NCBI RefSeq assembly: GCF_000003195.3
Contig: NC_012876.2
Span: forward strand, 45,131,276 to 45,195,275
Direction: 5' to 3'
DNA: 64,000 nt
From: Sorghum bicolor
Taxonomy: Eukaryota; Streptophyta; Magnoliopsida; Poales; Poaceae
Positions 10,350 through 21,933 of the stretch are shown here, one piece after another (position 1 is the first letter of the stretch; every line of letters starts with the position of its first letter). The notes under the pieces are model-generated. The model searched no databases, was not told where the DNA came from, and saw only the letters and a program-made list of their open reading frames with translations. The position numbers were made by a program, and so were the translations under genes.

Positions 10350-10690
10350 GGCGAAGAACTGACATCCTTCGCAATGTTGGACCAGTTTCTCGGCGTTGTT
10401 GACCGCGATTGGCCAGTAAAAACCTGCTCGGAAGGCCTTCCCGACCAGTGTTCTTGAGGCCACGTGGTTGCCGCAGGACCCGGCGTGTATGTCGTCTAAG
10501 AGCTTGATGCCGTCATCTTGGGATATGCATTTGAGCAATACTTTGGAACTTGCGTTCTTTCGCATAAGTTTGCCATCCACCAGTATGTAATTTTTGGACC
10601 GTTGAATGAGGCGCTCATTCTCTGTTTTGTCTTGAAATCCCGATCCATCCGATATGTACCTGATGAAGGGGGTGCGCCAATCACATTGGG
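10350..10690 (-). pseudogene. TAT-1 integrase zinc-finger region
   Basis: Minus-strand frame carrying the N-terminal HHCC zinc-binding domain of integrase. Visible parts are DIHAGSCGNHVASRT, AGFYWP and HCEGCQFFAKS. It is in a different frame from the RT/RNase H frame upstream, so a frameshift lies near 10650-10680. Its downstream continuation is interrupted by TEK-S at 10344 and resumes at 6450. Confidence 0.85.
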
Positions 10691-12430
10691 TTGCTCTTCG
10701 ACCAGGTCTGTGCCCACACTTGGCGCGTGGATGTCTTGAACAAAAATGCCTTGCAGAATCTGGGCCCAAGATGATCCTAACTTTGACAGCGCATCCGCTG
10801 TTTGATTCTTATCCCAGACCACGTGGATGTATACTATGCCGTAGAAATTGGATTCCCATTTGCGGATTTCTTTGCAGTAGAGGTCCATCTTCTCGTGGGT
10901 TGTGTCCCATTCCTTGTTTAGCTGGTTGATGACTAGGGCAGAGTCGCCGTGGACATAGAGGCGTTTGACTCCCAGTTCGACGGCCAGTCGTATGCCATGT
11001 AGGCATGCTTCGTATTCGGCGACGTTGTTCGACGCCGGAAAGAGGATCCTAAGGACGTAGTGTAGTTTGTCCTTGTTAGGTGATACGAAGAGTATCCCAG
11101 CGCCGGCGCCATTGATGTTTAGGGATCCGTCGAAGAACATCGACCAGTGGTCGGGGGTATCCGAAACGAAGGGCTCGTTGAGGTCCGTCCACTCTGCAAT
11201 GAAATCGACCAGGGCCTGATACTTGACGGTGGTGCGGCTCTGGAAATCCAGGGAGAATGGGCATAATTCCATTGCCCATTTTACAATTCTGCCGTTGGCG
11301 TCCTTGTTGCGCAAAATGTCCCCTAGAGGGAAACTGGTGGTTACCGGGACCCGATAACCATCGAAGTAATGCTTTAGCTTCCTTGAAGTTATTAAGATAG
11401 CGTAGATGAGCTTCTGTATCTGAGGGTACCTGGTCTTGGACTCATTTAAGACTTCGCTTATGAAATAAATGGGTCTCTGGACTTTGTATACGTGGCCTAG
11501 CTCGTCTCGCTCGACCACCATTGCCGTGGAGACAACCCTATCGGTTGCTGCTATATAAAGGAGCAGATCCTCGTTGGGTTGAGGTGTTGTGAGGATGGGT
11601 GGTGAGGTAAGGAAAGTTTTGAGATGGGTGAACACAGCGTCTGCTTCCTCTGTCCAGGAGAATTTTTCCGACGCCTTTAAAAGTTTGAAGAAGGGGAGGC
11701 CTTTTTCTCCCAGTCTAGAGATGAAACGGCTGAGGGCAGCCATGCATCCGGTGAGCTTTTGAATGTCCTTGACATTCTTTGGTGGTCGCATGTCGAGTAA
11801 TGCCTTTACTTTTGAGAGATTCGGCCGTATGTCGTCGCGGCTGACGACGTTGCTGAGTAGTAGTCCCGAGGGGACCCCAAAGATACATTTCTTGGGGTTA
11901 AGCTTCCACTTGTATTTGTTTAGTGCCTTGAAGGTTCGATCTAGGTTGTTGATTAAAGTGCTTGCGTCTTTTGTTTTGATGACAACGTCGTCTACATAGG
12001 CCTCGACGAGGTCGTCACGAATCTCGTCATGGAGGCATTGCTGAATAGCCCGTTGATAAGTGGCTCCAGCGTTTTTGAGTCCGAAGGACATGGTCATGTA
12101 GCAATACGCACCGAAAGGAGCGATAAAAGATGTTTTGATCTGGTCGTCTTCCTTTAGTGAAATCTGGTGATAACCAGAGTAGCAATCTAGAAAGGAGAGG
12201 AGTTCGCATCCAGCCGTTGAGTCGACCACCTCGTCGATGCGAGGGAGACCAAAAGGATCTGTAGGACAGTGTTTATTGAGATCAGTATAATCAACGCACA
12301 TTCTCCATTCATTGTTCTTTTTTCTTACAAGAACAGGATTGGCAAGCCAATCGGGATGATACACTTCTTTAATGAATCCAGCTGCTAGAAGCCGTGTTAT
12401 TTCTGTCCTAATAGCCTTCCTTTTTGTCAC
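10496..12430 (-). pseudogene. TAT-1 reverse transcriptase, RNase H and second RNase H
   Basis: The frame is 644 codons long on the minus strand; about the last 55 codons are out-of-frame reading. RT motifs are in order: WRMCVDYTDLNKHCP, LDCYSGYHQI, FGLKNAGATYQR and the intact catalytic YVDD (11987-11998). The connection and first RNase H follow. Then comes a second, archaeal-type RNase H starting at WSMFFDGS with HGDSALVINQL, typical of the Tat lineage. The start is open upstream because RT is part of a polyprotein. It is separated from the protease frame (ends 12585) by a frame change, so no single product can be made. Confidence 0.93.
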
Positions 12431-12584
12431 GAGCGAACCGTCGTAGCTTTTGCTTAATGGGTCTTGCGATCTTCGAGACGTTTAAGGAGTGCTCGATCTG
12501 GTTTCGTGGGATGCCGGGCATGTCTGCGGGTTTCCATGCGAAAACGCTCAGGTTGTCCCTTAGAAACCCGACGAGCGCGTCTTC

Positions 12585-13664
12585 CTAATTTGGGTCCAGG
12601 TTGGCCCCGATGAGGGCCATCTTCTCGGGGCTACCGTCGACCAGCTGTACCTCCTTGTGCTCTTTGGACTTTGAATTTTTCCTCGAAGTCTCCTGTTCGG
12701 GTAGTCGAAGCTGGTCGGGTGGAAGTTGCGCTGCTTGGGCTGCGGTTTCTGCCATGTGGATTGAGAGGTCAATTGACTCGGTGATCTTGAAGGTTTCCTC
12801 CTCGCAAGTGTATGCGGTATAGACATTGCCTCTGACAGTTAGGACGCCCTTCTCTGTTGGCATTTTGAGGACCAGGTATGAGTAGTGTGGGATAGCCATG
12901 AACTTTGTCAGCGATAGTCGGCCCAGTATTGCGTGGTAAGTGCCATCAAAGTTGGCGACCACAAAGTTGACGAACTCTGTTCGAAAGTGGTCGGGCGTTC
13001 CGAACTGGACAGGCAGTGTTATCTGTCCGAGGGGTACCGAACTTTGACCCGACAAGACTCCCCAGAATTGTGCGTCATATGGTTTTAGTTGTGCCAGGGT
13101 TATCTTGAGAGCAGGCAAGCTGTTGCGAAAGAGGATGTCGATGGAGCTTCCCCCGTCAACGAGCACGCGCTCGAACCTGATGCTGTTGATGCAAGGATCC
13201 AGGATTAGAGGGAAATTTCCTAGCTCCGGGATGGCAGCCCATTGGTCCTTCCTGCTGAAGGAGATCCCCCTGTGCGACCAGGGAGGGAATTTCGGATCGG
13301 CAATCAAACCGTCTGTGCTGTCCACGTTGAGGCAAGCTCTCATCAGGAGTTTTCTTTCTCGCTTAGACTCGATGGAGACTTTGCCTCCAAAGATGGAGTG
13401 GACCACGTCAGTAGGATTGACATACTGCTGTCGTGGGTCCCTATCTTGGTCGTCGTCCTCGTCTTCATGACCGTGCCGATATTGCTTCCCGTTGTTCTTG
13501 GCAGGGTCGTCTTGAGAAGCCCGCCGCATGTAGATGCTTTTGAGGACACGACATTCTTCCATCATGTGATTGGACTTTGGGTGGAGTTGGCATGGTCCCT
13601 TCAATGTCTTGTTGTAGTCTTCCTGGTAGTCCCGCCGCCCATTGGGATGCTTGACCATATTCAC
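12585..13664 (-). pseudogene. TAT-1 gag C-terminus and aspartic protease
   Basis: The frame encodes the end of gag, with a Cys/His stretch (CQLHPKSNHMMEEC) that is only a partial zinc knuckle, then an acidic linker, then a retropepsin. The protease has active-site LVDGGSSIDILF and downstream AILGRLSL. Retropepsins cut the polyprotein; the usual D-S/T-G is D-G-G here. It ends at TAG 12585-12587. In-frame with most of gag, but separated from it by TAG 13812-13814. Confidence 0.88.
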
Positions 13665-13811
13665 CTCGTGGTCGTGGTCGCGAGGGCGCTTGCCCGTGAA
13701 GTCATCACGATTGTCACGCCACCTATCCCATCCTTCTCTATGGTTGCGGTTGTCGGGGCGATGATGGTTCCTATTGTCAAAACGACCATGACAGTCGTCC
13801 CGTCGAGGAGG

Positions 13812-15746
13812 CTAGTCGGGACCTCTCGCATCGTCCCGGATGAGCTTTTCTGCATCATCGGTATCAGCATAATTTTTGGTCGTGGCAAGGAGCTCAGCCA
13901 TCGTGGTTGGCCTTTTGCGCAGTAGCTTGTTCCTCAGTGCTTCATGGAAGCATAGCCCTGTGACGAAAGCAGATATGGCCTCGTCGTGAGAAATTTTCAG
14001 GATTTTAAGACGCATATCCGAGAATCGTCGGATGTAATTGCACAGAGGCTCGTTTTCCTATCCCTTATCCTCTTGAGGTCGTACTTGTTCCCAGGCTGCT
14101 CGTAGGTAGCGATGAAATTGTCGATAAACGCCTGGTGCAGTTCTTCCCAGGAGTCAAAAGAGTCTTCGGGTAGGCCAGGGAGCCATTGATGACCGGCCTG
14201 GTCGAGGACAACTGGGAAGTAGTTAGCCATGACGTGCTCATCTCCTGCTGCAGAACGAACTACAATCTCGTAGAGAGTGATCCAGTTTTCTGGGTTTCCT
14301 TGCCGTCGTATTTTTTAAGCTTCTCGAGTTTAAAGTTGCGAGGCCATACGACTTGGCGAAGGTGTGAGGAAAACTGTCTCAGGCCGGGGGGTCGTGCGTG
14401 GCATCATACTCAATGTGTCGCAAGTTTTCGTGCACCGCTCTTTCCGTGGCGCGCCTGTTGATGCGGTCTCGGGCGTCCTTAGGAGGGATGTTGTATCGTA
14501 GATCCCTGTCCTGGTTTACTTCCTGACCACGTCCATGCTTCTGCTCGCTGTAGCCGCCGGCGTCCCGACCATGGTTGTCACGCCCCACATCCGTCCTACG
14601 ATTATTGGGGGAGCGGCTACGGTGGCGCTCGCTGGGTTGTGGTGAAGTCCGGCTGCGATCAGTCTGGTCGGAAGAGACCACTGTGTAGGAGATAGCTTGG
14701 ACCCTTTTGAGTAAGGTGGCGGTCTGTCCCATCGCAGCGATCAGGTGTGCGCGTACACTGGATCGGACACCCTGGCACTCACGAGTATCAGGGAGTCGGT
14801 CCAAGTTTGCCATAGCAACAGCCACGTTAGCACTTGGCGTTTTGTAGACTTGCTGATCTCCGACCATGTCGAAAGCGTCACCGAGCTTGTGCGGCGTAAA
14901 CTGCAGTTCCTCATCTGCGCGCCGCCGAGCACGGTCGGCATTGCGCTGTTCGCGGAGCTGCTTCTGCTCGTCTATTTCTCCTTGGACGATTGGTTCGTCG
15001 TTGCTGACATTGAAGACAAGATCTCCTTGCCGGGGTGGAAAGACAGGAAAACAAGAAAACCCCGGGGGATACGGTGGTAAATCCAAGTCGTAATCTTCGT
15101 CTTCAGAGTTTATGACTTCGGTAGGGACGGATCCTGTGCTGGAGTTTGTCCTGGAAGCCTAGTCGTTCGGCAGTACATGGATCGACACCATGTTGACGTA
15201 ATGCCGAGCTGGTCGACTGCTCTGTCTCGGCGACCACCCCGCCCTGTTGAAAAGGGATTGGATGTGCTGTGAGTAGTGAACGGCCGAGTTGTTTAGTCCA
15301 TAGGGAGGACTCTGGTCTGGGTCTACCTTGAGTTTGACGGACCGCCCCGTGGGGGTGGAAGTTATTGTCAGAGACGTCCCCAGCCGTTCATGTGTGACGA
15401 CACGAGTTGGCCGGCAGGAGTCGAAAGAGTCTGTCGGCGCGACTTGATCCGATCGGCGCGAGATCCCATCTACCAGTCGGGAAGCTTCGAGGAGACTGAG
15501 ATCGGCGCGATCAAGGGCTTGGAAAAGATCCGAGTCGTCGACCTTCTTTCCTTCGAAACGAGGGAGCGGTGGTCGAGTGCTCAGTGTCAGCGTGATCAGA
15601 GACGACGCCGCCGTCGTCCCAGATCGGATCAGGGTTTCTTCCGAAGCCGTGGTCGTGAGACCGCCACCGTGAGTCGTCCACGTGATCTGGCCGACGGTGA
15701 ACGTTAGGCCTTCAGGCACGGCCGCGGAAGCTGGAACGATGACCAT
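13812..15746 (-). pseudogene. TAT-1 gag
   Basis: Structural protein of the element's virus-like particle. The likely ATG is at 15746, about 50 bp after the primer site. The frame has an in-frame TAG at 15159-15161, a highly charged Arg/Asp-rich middle (14379-15086), and a frame change near 14230-14380. The conserved gag core lies at 13812-14230 (W-EELHQAFIDNFIATY and ISAFVTGL). A final TAG at 13812-13814 splits it from the protease part. At least two stops and two frame changes make it non-functional. Assignment rests on position and on the gag-core motif. Confidence 0.8.
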
Positions 15747-15774
15747 CTCCTTCGCCGAGAGAGCTGTACGCACA

Positions 15775-15794
15775 CCCCCTACCTAGCACGCCAC
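15775..15794 (-). other. TAT-1 primer-binding site
   Basis: Directly inside the 5' LTR on the minus strand: GTGGCGTGCTAGGTAGGGGG. Position and the GGTAGGGG end resemble primer sites of grass Tat elements. I do not assign the tRNA. Confidence 0.6.
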
Positions 15795-16254
15795 TGTCGA
15801 CGAAAGCTGGTCGGCAGTCTACCTTGGGGTATGCCCACGGTAGTAGTTTATCGGTAGACGGTGCGCAAGCTACGAACTTGATGGTGACGCAAGACGCAGA
15901 CAAGATTTTTATCCAGGTTCGGCCGCCGTGTGGGCGTAATACCTACGTCCTGCATCTGATTGTATTGGATTGTATTGAGAGAATAATGTGCCCTATGGGG
16001 GTCCCGTGACCCTCCTTATATAGTCCGAAGGGCAGGGTTACAAATCTGGAAACTAATCCTAGTCGGTTACAATTGCCATAGGTAGTTCGATATCAATTCC
16101 TATTCTAACCGACTAGAATCCTGCTTGATCTTCACGTCTTGTTTCCTTGCGCGAAACTCCAAGCAGTCGGATCAAGCCTCGGACTTGTCTCGTAATGGGC
16201 CAAGCCTCCTGGCCCAAGTCTAGCCGTAAGGGTATAGAGGTTTATACCCCTGCA
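15795..16254 (-). repeat. TAT-1 5' LTR (right copy)
   Basis: 460 bp; as the first LTR on the minus strand it carries the promoter, with TATATAAGG at 16014-16022. It starts TGCAGGGG where the other copy starts TGTGGGGG, a two-base terminal difference. Confidence 0.95.
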
Positions 16255-19200
16255 ATAAGTCTCCCACTACTTTTGAATGCAATTGAGAATATATGTTATA
16301 TATGTATTGTTGCATTAAGTATAGGAGTTGGGTGAAACCCTTGCTGCATATAACACTCCTTGTCCTGCAAATATGCCTATAACCCTATGTAGATTCAGGA
16401 AAGTGACAGCAGCAAGTTAGCTTCTTTGTGGCATTTTATTATCCAAATTCATGTGGTAACTCGATTGGATTCCTTAATATGAGTTGGAGTACCCTTTGTT
16501 GTGGAAACAATGGATCAAGTATCATCAGATTTGGAGTTCATTTGGATATCTAAAAGTAGCTCCCAAAACAGCAAAAGGTTATTTTATCGCTAAACGGACA
16601 TCGACCCGTTGGCATGCCGCGTTCTAGTGTTTTTGTTAAGCAACTCAAGTTGGTCTAAGAATAAAAGTTGTGGATAATTGTTTGGAGAAGAGCATGCAAA
16701 AAGATGCATCAAGTTTGACATGGTTTGCATCATCAATGGTTTTGCTAATCACCGTCAATACGTTGACACTCATGAATTGGCATTACGTTATCTCCTAATC
16801 TGTTGGTCTAATAACTGGGCACCCTTAATCAGAGTTGTAGTGCACGGCGGGGTGAGCAAACTTCGTTTTTGGCCCATCTCCATATTCGGCCGGGAAAAAG
16901 CCCAAACTCGCCTCCCACCTTGCCTACTCCGACGTGCGCCACGTGCTCGGCGAAATGCGTCAAAGGGAAACGCGTGTCGACGTGTCAACCATGCATAGCG
17001 CCCCCACCTCCATTGATGAACCCCTGCTGCCCCTCTCGTGGTCTGTGAAGCCAGAGAGCGCTCCCCACCCATCTGTTGTGGACGCCCAGCTCCCTCATCC
17101 GCTCCCTTGCATCTCTCCTCGCTCTAGTGCCGCTGTCCGCCATGGACAGGAAGCCGAGCTTCATGACGAGGCCGTCTGAGAATGGCTCGGGCCAAACTGA
17201 GTGGTGTGGAGGATGCAGGCAAGACTCAGCTTTCCATCGTCGCCGGCGAAGCCTCAGCTGGCCGCAACAGAAAGCTCCGGCGAGGTCCTTGGGCGACTAG
17301 GGACCTCGGGTTAGAATATGAAACAACTCAGGGTTCCAGATGCGAAGCCAAGACTCATATAAATAGTGCTGTAGCTAGCGGGTTGATTCGGAGAAAGTTC
17401 ACGGTTCCAGATGCAAAGTCGTTTTCCTTTTTCTTTTGTTTTTGCAGATTTCTTGTATGAAATTTGGAAATGCATAGTAATTCATAGAAGAGTCGTAAAA
17501 TAGCAAATATAGACTTTTTGGAATCCTTATGAAATTCTCTATACAGTAGATCTATAATATGGCATGGTTTAGTTGGAAGTTTTAGTCGTAAAAATAGATT
17601 TATTCTGTTAGATTTTAATTGCTTGTTATATTTGTCTTTTTCATAAATGCTGTAGTGTTGCTCTAATAAATGTGAACATATTGTGACATGCTTTTCATAT
17701 GATGTTTGAAGTCTGGTAAAAGTTTCATGAATTTAGGATTGATAGATTAAGAGTTATAAAAATAACAAATGCCCTTTGTTGCTTTTCTCCTATTCTGAGT
17801 GGATCTGCATGTTTGTATTGTTTGGCTCAGTTAAGTTGTGTATCTTGCCTGGATGAAAATATATAAGTTTTAGTACTTTTCATGAGCTTTCCAAAAAGAT
17901 AAATAGCGAATTTTTTTGTTGAGCACATGTTTAGTTAGAGTGGTTTAAATTACTGTTCCAGTTTCTGTCTAAACCCAGACAGGATTGCATTGTTTGTAAT
18001 GTAAGTCCTTGTTAGTTGTAGATTTAGCTCTAGATGTTTATAACAAAGTTGTTCACAAATTCGTAGGCTTTCTAGAAAGTACATAATCATAAATTATGGA
18101 CATGTGAAAAGATATAGATATGGCATTACAGATTCTGTCCATGTTTTGTACAGAGATGGCTTTATGTGGTTAATTGACCTTGTTAACTGTGGTTTCATAT
18201 TTATATGATAATAAGAAAGTTGTAGGTAACTTTATTGGCTTTCCAAAGAGATAAGAATCATATTTGCTGGAGTTCTACAACTCCAGTTATGCTTCCTTGA
18301 ATTGCCTATCAGTTTTCTGTTTGTAATTGTACTTCTACTGTTTGGCAGCATGAGCAGTTTTATTTATGCAATTAATTCCATGATATAAATTATGTTTGCT
18401 GTGAAACTTGTATATAGAAAAGATGTAGATAATTCACTAATATATATTGTGTTAAAGTTTCATATCATTTGGCCAAGTGGTTTGTGAGTTACAGTAGTAT
18501 GAATTTCATCCTTTAAAATGCTTGTTCTCTGGAAATTCCTGGACCAGATTATATGGTCATGCATGTTTCACTTCGTTAACTTGTTAATCATGCTAATATG
18601 ATTAAAGATGAATTGTATATAATTTTATAATATTTTCAGAATGTCCTATTTCATAGTTTTTGGAGATGTGTAACTCCAGTTATGATTTATTTACTGAGTT
18701 GTTGCATGTATGTCCATAATTGTTGAAATACATGAATGCTTGATTGTTTTACTTTGTGTGAGCTAAGTATGATTCATGTCTTTAGTTGTGGTTAAGTAAT
18801 ACACTTGTAACCCTGTTAAACTTGTGTTATGATTGATATGCTTGCTCTCTATAGTTAGTTGTGTGATGTTAGTTAAATAACTGAGATGCATGTGTCTTGC
18901 ATACTTTTATTTAATGCATGTTGTGTCACTATTCTTCATATTCATGCACTTGCATCTTGCATCTCATCTAGGTGCACTAGATGAATCACGTGAAGGTCTT
19001 GGTGTGGGAACAAACCCGAAGACGGTTTTGGGTGGACCCACCCTGAAGGTGGAAGGACTAAGCAAGTGTTGTGACCTTAGATGTCACCAAGACAGAGCAA
19101 CTAACTGAACTGACTCAGTGATGATCCCAGGCAAGCCCCGGAGCATTATAAGTCTCCCACTACTTTTGAATGCAATTGAGAATATATGTTATATATGTAT

Positions 19201-20661
19201 TGTTGCATTAAGTATAGGAGTTGGGTGAAACCCTTGCTGCATATAACACTCCTTGTCCAGCAAATATACCTATAACCCTATGTAGATTCAGGATCGAATC
19301 TAAATGCTTAGCTATGCTTAGACTGGTAGAAGCCAGGTGATGTCCCGTCACCTGAGCGATATAGGTGGACACCTGAAAAGGTTGGCTATATATGCTATCA
19401 TGGAAATAACCAAGTGATGAGGATGAATAATTGGAGACCGGGCGGGACGATGGTAGAGAAGTAACAAGACATGGAGGTCTTGGGTGCCTATCTATCCCCG
19501 CCTGTGTCGATTAAGGACCGATCGTTGACGGCCCTCTTGTCATGTTGAACGCATGCCCCACACTTAGTTGGAAGGATAAGTCGTTCCGACCGTGAAGCCC
19601 GAGCACTATCTGGGCCAGGAATCGGCCCGATGTACGCGCTGTATTGGTGATGGTTCAGGAGAACGACGAGGGCGCGGCGCGCAACCTTGGTATACATTGG
19701 ATACCTCGGTCGCCGGAACGGTCCTCGGGTACGGGCGATGCCTGTCGAAACCATGAATTGGTCCTGGATAGTGCAATACGGTTATCTATAGCTCACTTGA
19801 TCAGTGAGTGTGGTTTGTGTGGGGAATAAACTCGCCAGCTAGTCAAAAATCGATTCGAATCGCCATCGCTCCTGGATAGTGAGCACTTGACTTGAGCCCC
19901 GTCCTCGTAGTAATGTTTATGGAACACTTGGATGGTTATGGTATGATGATGATGTTGGAAATGCCACATCGAATATGGGTACTACTATTGTATCTTAATC
20001 AAGTGATTGCTCTAGTACAGATGCTAATATAGATGACAGGTAATCATTATTAACTTGAGCTAAATACCTGAAAAGTTAATTACCTGTAACCTAAGCTTTT
20101 TAAGCAAAGAGTATTGTCAAGCTAGCTCCACCAATAAAGCCTTGCATACTCCTTGTGTCATATTATTTCTGGTTTATGACAGGTAAGTCTAGCTGAGTAC
20201 CTTCTCGTACTCAGGGTTTATTCCCACTTGTTGCAGGTTGTGATGTATCATGGCTACTGCAAGAGTTGGATGACTCCTACCATAATAGAGGAGTAAGATC
20301 ATGGGCATGATCCTTCTTAGTTACTTCATCTATGTTGCTTTTGTTGGAGTTGACCTGGATTCTGGCATGTATTTGAAATAAGGGCAATATTAGTTTCAAA
20401 CTACTTTGCTTTCGCTACTTTTTAACTCAAGTTGTAATAAATCTATTGAACTCCAATGTTTGTCAAACTATTTGTGAAATGGATGTAACATGTGACTTGT
20501 TATGTTGAATCACTATGATCTTGGCTTGTAAGATGGTTGGTTTGAAATCTCTCGTGATTTCACGGACTACCGGGTTTATGAGAGTTCGATTATGTTAAAG
20601 CAACTGCTTTGGCGGGGGTTTTTCATAGTTGATCTCTTGTAAATTAGGCGGTTCTGTTACA
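16255..20661 (+). mobile_element. TEK-1 remainder: end of first LTR copy joined to a second LTR copy
   Basis: 16260-16400 continues the LTR interrupted at 1232. At about 16400 it jumps backwards within the LTR, to sequence 0.66 kb from the LTR start (compare 53171), and runs to the LTR end TGTTACA at 20661. So this is two partial LTRs fused, with the element interior lost. The second copy carries a GC-rich segment (about 16840-17300), a TATA-like box (17357) and the conserved block at 19500-19875. TEK-1 sits inside TAT-2, whose antisense gene resumes at 20662. Confidence 0.85.
17357..17366 (+). promoter_or_regulatory. TATA-like box of TEK-1 LTR
   Basis: CATATAAATAGTGC context follows the GC-rich segment. 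The matching site in the TEK-2 3' LTR (near 54175) reads CATATGAATAGTGC, and the TEK-2 5' LTR has lost the region. Confidence 0.4.
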
Positions 20662-21928
20662 TGGCCTCTGAGAGCTTTAAATAGAGCCTTGGCTGGATCG
20701 GAGTCATCAACCAGTTGGGCTATATCCTGGTGAAGCAGGGCCAGCACATCCTCTAGCTTTGCTCTGATTTCTGCCGATGAGATCCCAATTGCTTGAGAAG
20801 AACTCGCTTCCTCACCTTCATCTTCGGAGATTTCGATGGCGAAGGAGAACAGGCTGTCAGGAGATTCTTGTTCCTAAAAGAGAAAAGGAGATGGGTTATT
20901 TGATGATGAAATATTAGTAAAATAAAGAATGATAATCAAATAACTTACTTGTTTCAGAGCTATCTCTCGCCTCTTGCTAGTTGAGGCCGATGGTACTACA
21001 GGTTGATCGGCTGGAATTGCCGATGAAACTATGTCAGCTGAAAGATTAACAGAAATAATTATAAAGTGGAAAATAAGTCCATCGGTAGTAATTTCATAGA
21101 GAGTACGTTACCTTGAGGGGGTGCAGTACTTGTCTGAATCGAGGAAACTACCGATGCTATGATTAAGCTTGCTGGATCGGTGGTCTGCTCGTGTACATCA
21201 GCTGATATTTCTTCTGGCTGAGGTTCTTTTGCCTGAAGTTCTTCTGGCTGGGGTTCTTCTAGCGGCTGAGGGGAAGATGGTGCTTGTTGTGTCTGAGCTT
21301 CTGGAGAGGAGGGGGACGATTCTACAGGGATAGGTGACCTTGGAGGAGGGGGAGGCGTTGCTGTTCTCTCAAGCTTCGCTTGTGACTTGGTACTCTTGGG
21401 ACCCTTTCTCTTTGGTTGGCTGGACTGGGGGGCATCGGCAGTCGTACTTCTGGTCTTTGCCGATTTGCCAGTGTGCTGATACAACAATGAAAGTTTTATG
21501 AGTACAAGTGTAACAGGGTATTGATGAGGTTCTGATTGAAATAATAAAAGTTACCGATGAAGTTCCCATGCTAGCCGATGTGTTCTGAAAAATTGTGTAA
21601 ATGTAAGAATGGAATCGGTATAAGTTGAGGAATTCAAGAATTTACCTTGAAAGCTTGTGCCAAAACAGTGGCAGCTAACGACGGGGATGTTTGCATTCGC
21701 TTGGTAGTGATTTTCTTGAAACGCACACCCCGGTGCATTAAACAGCCAAGCTTGGAGCGCTGTTGCCGATCAAAGAGATCGGGCCTAATGGAAGGAGTTC
21801 GATCGACCTGCCACTTCTGCTGACTGATGGTGGCGTATCATCGACCTGAATAAAACAAAGAAAGTGAGTTGCTGATAGAAGATGAAAGTGAAAGGATTGA
21901 AACATCGGTTAAAATGCTTACAGTATTA
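20662..21928 (-). pseudogene. TAT-2 antisense PMD gene, 3' exons
   Basis: Continuation of the spliced gene beginning at 32798. On the minus strand I see exons with good splice signals. One at 21646-21845 contains LGCLMHRGVRFKKITTKRM. A Pro/Gln/Glu-rich one at 21112-21475 starts HTGKSAKTRSTTADAP. Others lie at 20949-21037 and from 20873 to the break at 20662. Donors read GTAAG, GTAAA or GTAAC and acceptors end in CAG or TAG. Such low-complexity tails are usual after plant mobile domains. The last exon is cut by TEK-1 at 20661, so the end of the gene is outside. Function is unknown; it is not needed for any standard retrotransposition step. Confidence 0.65.
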
Positions 21929-21933
21929 TTGGG
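21929..21933. repeat. TSD of ATH-B, left copy (TTGGG)
   Basis: TTGGG here and TCGGG at 31205-31209, one mismatch. Joining the two flanks restores the PMD exon in frame, which supports the boundary. Confidence 0.8.

Larger units (their letters stand above)
1233..16254 (-). mobile_element. TAT-1, Tat-lineage Ty3/gypsy retrotransposon with nested insertions
   Basis: Complete element of 15.0 kb with 460-bp LTRs at both ends and a 5-bp TSD. Genes read on the minus strand in the order gag, protease, RT, RNase H, second RNase H, integrase, followed by an antisense plus-strand gene remnant and a polypurine tract. The second RNase H and the antisense gene after pol are hallmarks of the Tat lineage. 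The two LTRs differ at about 20 of 460 positions by eye, so this is an old insertion. It carries the solo LTR TEK-S and the fragment ATH-B1. Stops and frameshifts make it defective. Confidence 0.95.
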
